From NCBI GenBank assembly GCA_965371355.1, contig CBDUYD010000071.1:1-14536 (forward strand): a DNA stretch of 14,536 nucleotides, given 5' to 3'. Under the pieces are notes generated by a model. It was not told where the DNA came from, did not search any database, and worked only from the letters and a program-made list of their open reading frames with translations. Each line of letters starts with the position of its first letter. Position 1 is the stretch's first letter. A program made the position numbers and the translations under genes. Shown one piece after another: positions 6,599-12,422 of this stretch. Source of the DNA: JASJHI01 sp965371355 (GTDB taxonomy: Bacteria > Actinomycetota > Acidimicrobiia > Acidimicrobiales > Ilumatobacteraceae).

Positions 6599-9063
6599 CG
6601 ACCACGCACTCGACGGGATCGGCTCTGATGTGGTTGCGGTGGTCGTGGCGCGACCTGCGCCAACACTGGGTGTCGGTGGCAGCGATTGCGCTCGTGCTGG
6701 CGATCGGCACCGGCCTGTACGCCGGACTGTCCAGCACCAGCAGATGGCGGGAACTCTCGAACGACGCCAGCTTCGCCGCAGGCAACATGCACGAGTTGCG
6801 GGCGACCACCAGTCCTGGGACCTTCCTCGGCGAGGGTGAGTTCGAGCGACTCGTGGCAGCTCTGCCGGTCGGGGACTCCGTCGATCTCGTGACAGAGCGT
6901 CTGGTTGTCGATGGCCAGATCGATGTCGAGACCGAGGCCGGAAATCTGTTGGTGAGCGCCCGGATCGTCGGCGGGACCGTCCGCGGCGGGGGCGACGTCG
7001 TCGACCGGGTCTGGCTCCGCGACGGGGAACTGTCAGAGGTGGCGTCCGGAACGGCGGTGCTGGAGGCCAAGTTCGCAGACTTCCACCACCTGGACAGCAC
7101 GGGCACGATGACGGTCAACGGCGACCAGGTGCTGGCGTACTCCGCGCTGGGTGTCGCTCCCGAGGACTTCTACGTCGTCGGGCCGGAGGGAAGCATCCTC
7201 GCCCAGGCGGAGATGGCCACGATTTACGTCGACCTCGCGCGCGCCCAGGAGCTGATCGACCGCCCGGGACAGATCAACGACGTCGTCATCACGCTCGAAC
7301 CCGGCGCCGATCGTGACGCCGTCGAGGCTGCATTGCGAGCTGTGGTGGACGACCTCCCCGCGGTTGGTGTGGTCGTGTCGGACCGGGACGATTCCGAGGC
7401 CTATCGGATCCTCTACGAAGACATCGACAACGACCAGCAGTTCTTCACCGCGCTGGCCGTGCTGATCCTCTTCGCGGCGGCGTTGGCAGCGTTCAACCTG
7501 GTCAGCCGGATCGTCGAGTCGCAGCGTCGCGAGATCGGCATCGGGATGGCCCTCGGAGTCCCGAGAGCTCAGCTCGCCATCCGTCCGCTTCTTATCGGCC
7601 TCCAGATCGCCCTGCTCGGGGTGCTTGCGGGCATCGGTGTCGGCGTGCTGATCGGGAACGCGATGAAGGGGCTGTTCGAGTCGGTACTGCCCCTTCCCGA
7701 CTACCGAACACCGTTCCAGTTCGACGTCTTCGCCGGTGCGGCTCTGCTCGGCTTCGCAGTGCCCATCGCCGCGAGCGCCTGGCCGGTGTGGAGGGCGGTG
7801 CGAGTCGAACCGATCGAGGCGATTCGCACGGGCCACCTCGCGGCGAGACCCGGCCGGTTCACCACGTTGTCGAAGAAGATCAGAATGCCCGGCGGGAGCC
7901 TCGAGCAGATGCCGCTGCGCAACGTGCTGCGCGCCCCGCGCCGCACCGTGCTCACCGCTCTCGGAGTCGGTGCAGCGATCGCCGCGCTCGTCGCCGTGCT
8001 CGGCATGCTCGACAGCTTCGGCCGGGCGGTCGATCGGGGCGCCGACGAGGTCACCAAGGGCGACGACGAACGGGTGCTCGTCCAGCTCGACACGTTCTAT
8101 CCCTCCGAGTCACCGATCGTGGCCGACATCGCGGCCCTCGACGAGATCGGCCACGTCGATGCCGGGCTTCGCGTCCCCGCGGCGGCGATCGACCGGGACG
8201 GCATCGAGGCGTTCGACCTCGTGTTGGAGGTCGTCGACTTCGAGGGCGACGGATGGGTGCCGTCGATCGGCGGCACCGCAGACGTCGAGCCGAGCGCCGG
8301 AATCGTCATCGCCGACAAGGCTGCCGCCGACCTCGGCGTGGCGGCCGGCGACATCATCACCGTCCGGCACCCCGCCAAGACCGGAGCCGGAGCCCTCGGT
8401 TTCGAGTTCGTCGAGTCCGACTTCGTCGTCAGTGGCATCCATCCGAACCCGATCAGGTCGTTCGCCTTCGTCGATGACGATCAGGCAAATCTGTTCGGAC
8501 TCGACGGGATGACCAACTTTCTGCACGTCTACCCGTCGGCGGACGGTGTGACGAGGGTGGAGATGCAGCGTGCACTCTTCTCCGCCGACCATGTTGCCTC
8601 GACGCAGGCCGTGGCGCGCATCTCCGAGGCCTTCGATGAGGCGATGGAGACATTCGTGGGCTTCCTCGTGATCACGTCCGGAGCGGTGCTGGTGCTGGCG
8701 TTGCTGATCGCGTTCAACGCGAGTCGGATAACCGTGGAGGAGCGCCGCCGCGAACATGCCACCATGCGGGCCTTCGGGCTGCCGGTCCGTTCGGTGATGA
8801 TCGTGATGATGAAGGAGAGCGTCATTATCGGGCTGCTCGCCACGGTGATCGGGATCGGCGTCGGCACCTGGGTGCTGGACTGGATGCTGCAGTCGCTGGC
8901 GACGCGCACACTTCCCGACTTCGGCATCGCTCGCCATCTCTCATCGACCACGCTCGTCGCCGCGATGCTGATCGGCGTGGTCGCCGTCACCGTCGCACCG
9001 CTGCTCCTGGTGAGGCGCGTCAGCAAGATGGATGTACCCGCGACGCTCCGAGTGATGGAGTGA
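6592..9063 (+). CDS. FtsX/MacB-family ABC permease with two FtsX domains
   Basis: 823 residues. The start is GTG 6592, or GTG 6595 one codon later, which would give the common GTGA overlap with the ATPase stop. About eight membrane helices are visible: near 25-46, 284-305, 331-355, 379-400, 453-475, 689-709, 743-766 and 786-808. Large extracytoplasmic regions lie between helices 1-2 and 5-6. This is the duplicated layout of actinobacterial permeases with two FtsX domains (PF02687). ESQRREIGIGMALGV and EERRREHATMRAFGL are the paired cytoplasmic coupling segments after helices 2 and 6. With the overlapping ATPase it should form a MacB-like mechanotransmitter, not a classical channel. No membrane-fusion or outer-membrane partner is adjacent, and the substrate is unknown. 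Export of a peptide, lipid or lipoprotein is possible but unsupported. Confidence 0.93.
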   Translation: MVTTTHSTGSALMWLRWSWRDLRQHWVSVAAIALVLAIGTGLYAGLSSTSRWRELSNDASFAAGNMHELRATTSPGTFLGEGEFERLVAALPVGDSVDLVTERLVVDGQIDVETEAGNLLVSARIVGGTVRGGGDVVDRVWLRDGELSEVASGTAVLEAKFADFHHLDSTGTMTVNGDQVLAYSALGVAPEDFYVVGPEGSILAQAEMATIYVDLARAQELIDRPGQINDVVITLEPGADRDAVEAALRAVVDDLPAVGVVVSDRDDSEAYRILYEDIDNDQQFFTALAVLILFAAALAAFNLVSRIVESQRREIGIGMALGVPRAQLAIRPLLIGLQIALLGVLAGIGVGVLIGNAMKGLFESVLPLPDYRTPFQFDVFAGAALLGFAVPIAASAWPVWRAVRVEPIEAIRTGHLAARPGRFTTLSKKIRMPGGSLEQMPLRNVLRAPRRTVLTALGVGAAIAALVAVLGMLDSFGRAVDRGADEVTKGDDERVLVQLDTFYPSESPIVADIAALDEIGHVDAGLRVPAAAIDRDGIEAFDLVLEVVDFEGDGWVPSIGGTADVEPSAGIVIADKAAADLGVAAGDIITVRHPAKTGAGALGFEFVESDFVVSGIHPNPIRSFAFVDDDQANLFGLDGMTNFLHVYPSADGVTRVEMQRALFSADHVASTQAVARISEAFDEAMETFVGFLVITSGAVLVLALLIAFNASRITVEERRREHATMRAFGLPVRSVMIVMMKESVIIGLLATVIGIGVGTWVLDWMLQSLATRTLPDFGIARHLSSTTLVAAMLIGVVAVTVAPLLLVRRVSKMDVPATLRVME

Positions 9064-9198
9064 GTGACGCCCGCACGAATCGATGGTGAGTATCGGCGGC
9101 TGTCGGATGCAGTCCGAGAGTGATGGCGCGGTGCCGAGGGCGGTGAACGGGGTAGAGCGCTTCCCTTCCCACACGAGCCGAGCGGGTGTCGCTCGATG

Positions 9199-9681
9199 TC
9201 AGACCCCGGGCGTTGTCGCTCTGATGCGGTTGCGGGCGGTCGAGGACTTCGACGCCGGCACCAACGCGCTCGCCTTGCCGAGCCCTCTGGCGGGCACGTT
9301 CGCGTACACCGCCTCGTATGCGCCGTCACGGACGAGGAACGTCTCGTGCCAGATGCCCGCACGATCGTCCTTTCCGACGCGCTTCCAGTAGTTCCGCCAC
9401 ACCGACAGGTGCGGATCGTCCTCATCCTTGGCGAACGCCTCGAGGTGATCGAACGAGCGCCAGTACTGGACGTTGGTGAGGCCCATCGTCTCGTAGCCGA
9501 GCAGACCCTTCTCGGGGTGCTCGGTCAGATATTTCAGCATGTGGTTCATGCCGCGCCGGCCGCCGAGATCGCGTGCGATTCGAATCAGCTGCCACGGCTT
9601 GTTCGCTCTGGCTCCGATGATGAAGACGACGAAGTCGCCTTCGATCTCTGCGGTCCAGCGCCCTTGCTTGATATCGGCCAC
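9199..9681 (-). CDS. DUF4188 domain protein (monooxygenase-like alpha/beta-barrel family)
   Basis: 160 residues from a GTG start with a strong AGGAGG 7 nt upstream. The sequence matches the DUF4188 pattern: an early beta strand DFVVFIIGARANKPWQL, then GMNHMLKYL, GLLGYETMGLTNVQYWRSFDHLEAFAKD, HLSVWRNYWKRVG and GIWHETFLV, ending in AYEAVYANVPARGLGKASALVP. The family is thought to adopt a dimeric ferredoxin-like barrel and is often labelled monooxygenase, but I know of no proven reaction. It is soluble with no signal peptide. It is convergent with the permease gene; the 135 bp between them show no obvious terminator. Its upstream side borders the first tRNA-derived repeat, so it may be the chromosomal gene next to the island boundary. 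Confidence 0.85.
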   Translation of the reverse strand: MADIKQGRWTAEIEGDFVVFIIGARANKPWQLIRIARDLGGRRGMNHMLKYLTEHPEKGLLGYETMGLTNVQYWRSFDHLEAFAKDEDDPHLSVWRNYWKRVGKDDRAGIWHETFLVRDGAYEAVYANVPARGLGKASALVPASKSSTARNRIRATTPGV

Positions 9682-9749
9682 GTCAATCCCTCCTGATCTG
9701 CTCCGCAGTCATTGTCGCGCGAACTCATCACCCTACGCTCAACCCCTCA

Positions 9750-9825
9750 GATCCGAACTCCCGGCCTCGTGCTCCCAAGTCTGTGCGAGGCCGATATCGG
9801 TGAGTTTCGGGTGGTGGGACGGCTC
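9750..9825 (-). repeat. tRNA-Pro 3'-half remnant plus arm, copy 1 (att-like left boundary)
   Basis: Positions 9750-9783 match 12080-12113 at 31 of 34 bases (hand count). On the minus strand this segment runs from the anticodon loop (CTTGGGA) into the T-loop (TTCGGAT) of a tRNA-Pro. The 3' T-stem strand and acceptor are not preserved here. Similarity to the copy at 12080 continues more weakly through a shared CGATATCGG to about 9825. The rest of 9682-9926 holds no gene I can support. Confidence 0.7.
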
Positions 9826-9926
9826 CTGTGCCAGCAACGATCCCGGAGCCGGGCCGAATCAAGCTGTGTGGCAGAGGGCTTGGTGCGAAGCGATAGGCTC
9901 TGACATATCGTAAGATCTCGGTTTGA

Positions 9927-9963
9927 TTGACTACAGACTATCGTTACGGTATCGTCCGATAGT
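9927..9963 (+). promoter_or_regulatory. Promoter and operator of the Xre-Fic pair
   Basis: TTGACT (9927-9932) and TATCGT (9950-9955) are separated by 17 bp and make a plausible sigma-70-type promoter about 50 bp upstream of the start codon. An inverted repeat ACTATCG (9937-9943) and CGATAGT (9957-9963) covers the -10 region. TATCG also recurs at 9906, 9939 and 9950. The layout suits autorepression by the downstream HTH protein. The region is visibly AT-richer than its surroundings. Confidence 0.5.
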
Positions 9964-10005
9964 GCACAACCAATCAAAACTGTCGACTCTCGAATAGGAG
10001 GAACC

Positions 10006-10473
10006 GTGGACAACAACCAACTGCGACAAGCAGCCCGGCGACGCCTCGATCGACGTTTCAACGCATCCTCCCCAAAGGAGCTCAAGACGCTGCCCCGTCT
10101 CGGATGGGTGCGGGCTGTCCGTGACGCACTCGGCATGTCGACCCGACAGCTTGCGGCTCGGATGAACGTGGCCCAGCCAAGCGTCGTCCAGCTTGAGCAG
10201 TCAGAGGCGAGCGGAACGATCCAGCTCGCCACACTGCGACGAGCCGCCGACGCAATGAACTGCGATCTCGTCTACGCGCTCGTACCCCGCGAAGGATCAC
10301 TTGAAGCAACTGTGCTAACTCAGGCGCGACGACGCGCAAGCAGCGTCGTCAATGCTGTCGACCGATCGATGGCGCTCGAAGATCAGGCCGTTACAGACCC
10401 GGTCGAGCATCAGGCCGCAATGGATCGGACTGCTTTGCAGTTCGCCGCCTCACGTCGCCTGTGGGACGAGTGA
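10006..10473 (+). CDS. Mobile mystery protein A-like Xre-family HTH regulator (putative antitoxin)
   Basis: 155 residues from a GTG preceded by AGGAGG (spacer 4 nt). An Xre/Cro-type helix-turn-helix spans about 33-95: GWVRAVRDALGMSTRQLAAR, then NVAQPSVVQLEQSEASGTIQ and LATLRRAADAMNCDLVYALVP. The N-terminal QARRRLD region, the GWxRAxRxALGMS motif, the CDLVYALVP end of the domain and the later SMALEDQ segment fit the 'mobile mystery protein A' family (TIGR02612). That family is nearly always encoded just upstream of a Fic partner and often on plasmids and islands. The Fic gene follows after one base here. I infer it binds the dyad at 9937-9963 and antagonises the Fic enzyme, as in a toxin-antitoxin pair. 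Neither activity is proven by sequence. Confidence 0.85.
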   Translation: MDNNQLRQAARRRLDRRFNASSPKELKTLPRLGWVRAVRDALGMSTRQLAARMNVAQPSVVQLEQSEASGTIQLATLRRAADAMNCDLVYALVPREGSLEATVLTQARRRASSVVNAVDRSMALEDQAVTDPVEHQAAMDRTALQFAASRRLWDE

Positions 10474-10474
10474 G

Positions 10475-11077
10475 ATGACTTCGAATTGGGGCGCGGATCC
10501 GCCGGGCACCACGCCGTTGGAAGCCGACGACTTCGAGCAGCTGATTCCCACCGACATCGCAACTCGTGCGGAACTCAACGCAGCCGAGCGCGACAACATC
10601 GTCGACGCTCGGATCTGGGCCTTCACACAACAACCCATCACCGATGTTCAGCAACTCTTCGAGACACCCACGGTCGACGAGATTCACCGCCGCATGTTCG
10701 GTGACGTTTGGAAGTGGGCCGGCAAGCGCCGGACGAGGGCCGCCACGATCGGCGTGGCCCCGGCACAGATTGTCACCTATCTGAAGGACGCCCTCGACGA
10801 CGCCAAGTACTGGAAACACAACGGAACGTTCGATCCGGTGGAAACGGCCGTGCGAATCCACCATCGGCTCGTCTTCGTCCATCCCTACGTCAACGGCAAC
10901 GGCCGCCACGCTCGACTCGTTGCAGATCTCTACCTTCGCCTCGACAACGGAAGCACACTCCAATGGGGGCCCGATGAAACGGAGCCTTCAGACAGCCGCG
11001 CCGCCTACATCGCAGCGCTTCGAAAGGCAGACGACGGCGACTACTCGCAACTCATCACCTACGCATCGGGCGAGTGA
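10475..11077 (+). CDS. Mobile mystery protein B-like Fic-domain protein (putative toxin)
   Basis: 200 residues. ATG 10475 lies one base after the stop of the Xre gene, indicating translational coupling. The N-terminal TRAELNAAERDNI segment (30-42) and the domain leading to HPYVNGNGRHAR (136-147) fit 'mobile mystery protein B' (TIGR02613), the Fic partner of protein A. The Fic loop keeps the catalytic His136, the GNGR turn and Arg147, but the usual acidic residue of HPFxDGNGRxxR is Asn140. I do not see a standard inhibitory (S/T)xxxE(G/N) motif in either partner. Classical Fic enzymes transfer AMP or other phospho-groups to target proteins; the Asn could alter metal binding and donor use. The 306 bp to the next gene hold a diverged repeat. 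Confidence 0.87.
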   Translation: MTSNWGADPPGTTPLEADDFEQLIPTDIATRAELNAAERDNIVDARIWAFTQQPITDVQQLFETPTVDEIHRRMFGDVWKWAGKRRTRAATIGVAPAQIVTYLKDALDDAKYWKHNGTFDPVETAVRIHHRLVFVHPYVNGNGRHARLVADLYLRLDNGSTLQWGPDETEPSDSRAAYIAALRKADDGDYSQLITYASGE

Positions 11078-11120
11078 GCACGGCCGACTCACTGCCCGGC
11101 GTCATTGGAATCCAGGCTCC

Positions 11121-11303
11121 TCGAAGCTCAGCCCGCGTCGCTCATCAACTCCGAACAACGAGCGAATCGGGCTGTCTCAGCCGGTATCGGTTGGTACCGG
11201 AACGTGTTGATCTAGCTGGGGTGATGGGTAAACAGCTCGCTACAGACCGGACAGGTCGACACATCCCGGCGCTCCGCGATTGGATAGATCCGTGATGCAT
11301 CGT
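11121..11303 (-). repeat. Diverged att-like unit, middle copy
   Basis: Collinear with 12083-12262. Positions 11211-11225 match 12171-12185 at 14 of 15 bases. Positions 11261-11303 match 12221-12262 at about 35 of 43, with one gap. The segments between have the same length, with roughly half the bases identical. At the place where the right-hand copy has tRNA sequence, this copy has only weak resemblance (CTCGAAGCTC near 11120-11129). A hairpin CCGGTA/TACCGG lies at 11181-11200 and could end Fic-operon transcription. No gene was found between 11078 and 11383. Confidence 0.55.
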
Positions 11304-11347
11304 CGACCTTTCGAGCGACGTCAGAATCACCGTCGTCTTCAGCCGAG

Positions 11348-11383
11348 TTGCTGCCCGACTCGATGCGTGGCACAATTGTAGCC
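11348..11383 (+). promoter_or_regulatory. Candidate promoter of the Phd-RelE pair, leaderless
   Basis: TTGCTG (11348-11353) and CACAAT (11371-11376) are 17 bp apart. The predicted transcript start falls at or within a base or two of the ATG at 11384. This fits a leaderless mRNA, common in actinobacteria, and the ATG has no Shine-Dalgarno motif. The palindrome ACAATTGT (11372-11379) overlaps the -10 element and may be an antitoxin operator. Confidence 0.4.
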
Positions 11384-11662
11384 ATGACGACGGATTCCCT
11401 TCGCAACGTGAAAGACCGGTTCTCGGAATTCGTCGACCGAGTGGATCGAGAACACGAGCGCGTCGTGGTCACCCGCAACGGCAGACCTGCCGCGGTCCTC
11501 ATCAGTCCAGATGATCTCGACAGCCTGGAAGAGACACTCGAACTCCTCAGTGACGCCGAGGCAGTCAGCGATCTCGTCCAGGCCGAAGCTGCGGTCGCTT
11601 CGGGTGACGTTGTCCGTGGCGTCGACGCCGTACGAGCATTGCGCCAATCCACGACTCGATGA
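11384..11662 (+). CDS. Phd/YefM-family antitoxin
   Basis: 92 residues from ATG 11384; an upstream in-frame ATG at 11348 falls inside the probable promoter. The N-terminal part matches the Phd/YefM DNA-binding fold: RNVKDRFSEFVDRVDREHER, then VVVTRNGRPAAVLISPDDLDSLEETLELL. The acidic helical C-terminus (DAEAVSDLVQAEAAVASGD) is the segment that in this family wraps and neutralises the toxin. The RelE-like toxin gene overlaps it by four bases (ATGA), the normal antitoxin-first order. The protein is expected to repress its own promoter with the toxin acting as corepressor. Length and motifs are normal and no damage is seen. Confidence 0.92.
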   Translation: MTTDSLRNVKDRFSEFVDRVDREHERVVVTRNGRPAAVLISPDDLDSLEETLELLSDAEAVSDLVQAEAAVASGDVVRGVDAVRALRQSTTR

Positions 11663-11934
11663 CCGAGGCGTACGAACTCGTTGTAGCCCGTCCAGCAGCG
11701 CGAGCGATCGCAGAACAACTCCCCGAATCGGTGAGCGCAGCGGTGATCGAGCTCATCACCGGGGCACTCATCGAGAACCCGCAACGTGTCGGGCGGGCGC
11801 TGCGCAACGAGCTCGCAGGAATTCACAGTGCTCGACGTGGCACATATCGCGTGTTGTATCGCATCGACGAAGACGCCCGCGAGGTGATCGTCCTACGAAT
11901 CGAACATCGAAGCAACGTGTATCGGCCCCACTGA
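11659..11934 (+). CDS. RelE/ParE-superfamily toxin
   Basis: 91 residues overlapping the antitoxin by ATGA. The family pattern is clear: YELVVARPAARAIAEQLPES, then AAVIELITGALIENPQRVGR, then LRNELAGIHSARRGTYRVLYRIDED and VIVLRIEHRSNVYRPH. Arg and Tyr residues in ARRGTYRVLYRI and the terminal HRxNVYR motif are those used by RelE-type mRNA interferases, which cut mRNA in the ribosomal A site. ParE-like gyrase poisoning cannot be ruled out from sequence alone, but the YRVLYRI/HRxxVYR form is closer to RelE. It is intact and paired with a complete antitoxin, so it is probably functional. Its 3' side leads into the tRNA-derived repeat at 12069. Confidence 0.92.
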   Translation: MTEAYELVVARPAARAIAEQLPESVSAAVIELITGALIENPQRVGRALRNELAGIHSARRGTYRVLYRIDEDAREVIVLRIEHRSNVYRPH

Positions 11935-12068
11935 ACGGCAGGAGGCAACGCACCAAGCCCGACTACATCGCGTGGGCCATGATCTACTCGGTTGCGAAAA
12001 CCAATCCAAAGCCTGACCCATCCGCACGCAGGGCAGCGCCTGGCGTGCCAGCGCAGTCTGGTCGGGGC

Positions 12069-12113
12069 CGGGGTGGGGAGATTCGAACTCCCGGCCTCCT
12101 GCTCCCAAATCTG
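12069..12113 (-). tRNA. 3'-half remnant of tRNA-Pro(UGG), att-like right boundary
   Basis: Read on the minus strand: anticodon loop TTTGGGA (12103-12109, anticodon TGG), 3' anticodon stem GCAGG, variable loop, T-arm GGGAG-TTCGAAT-CTCCC (12076-12092) and acceptor 3' strand CACCCCG (12069-12075). The 5' half (acceptor, D-arm, 5' anticodon stem) is missing: bases 5' of the loop do not look like tRNA. It is therefore a displaced 3' half, the usual footprint of an element integrating into a tRNA gene. It is not a working tRNA. Confidence 0.75.
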
Positions 12114-12262
12114 GAAATCGGCGATATCGGGGCGTGTCGGTCCGTGCTGGAATTGGCCGAACTGTAGCGATATAGCTGGGGTGATACCCGGACGGACCGA
12201 CAGTGCCCAAACAGTCCGCCACAGCCCGGTGCTCCCGAATTGATACATCCGTGATACATCGT
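12083..12262 (-). repeat. att-like unit, right-hand copy (tRNA 3' half plus about 150-bp arm)
   Basis: This unit contains the tRNA-Pro fragment, the CGATATCGG block shared with copy 1, and the arm shared with the middle copy (TAGCTGGGGTGAT at 12173-12185 and the segment up to 12262). It ends with a tandem TGATACATC (12241-12249 and 12251-12259, first base G in the second). The remaining bases 11935-12068 hold no supported gene. Confidence 0.6.
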
Positions 12263-12422
12263 GGCGTTTGCGGGCGAGTTCGACTGCGACGACGCTGGTC
12301 GTCGCATAGAAGATAATCTTGTCGATCGCGTCCTCTTCAACTCGGCCAGTTCATCGCTTTGCAGTCGTCTCCTCACTCCGGGCCGCCCGATCAATTCCGC
12401 GTCCACCTCACCATTCCAACCG
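12263..12422. other. Intergenic, no supported gene
   Basis: Short minus-strand translations here look partly protein-like (for example DAIDKIIFYATTSVVAVELA) but are broken by stops and frame changes and match no family I recognise. Degraded coding sequence is possible. Nothing is called. Confidence 0.3.

Noticed and set aside
8110..8937. 275-residue minus-strand frame
   Set aside because: Antisense to the permease, with biased composition and no domain.
11101..11150. A full third tRNA-Pro fragment in the middle repeat
   Set aside because: Only about half the bases agree with the other copies and the T-stem does not pair, so I report only positional similarity and not a tRNA remnant.
11823..12248. 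141-residue minus-strand frame, with overlapping frames containing REFESPHP-like and GVRISPP-like peptides
   Set aside because: These peptides are the familiar spurious translation of a tRNA T-arm. The frames merely cross the tRNA-Pro remnant and antisense toxin gene.
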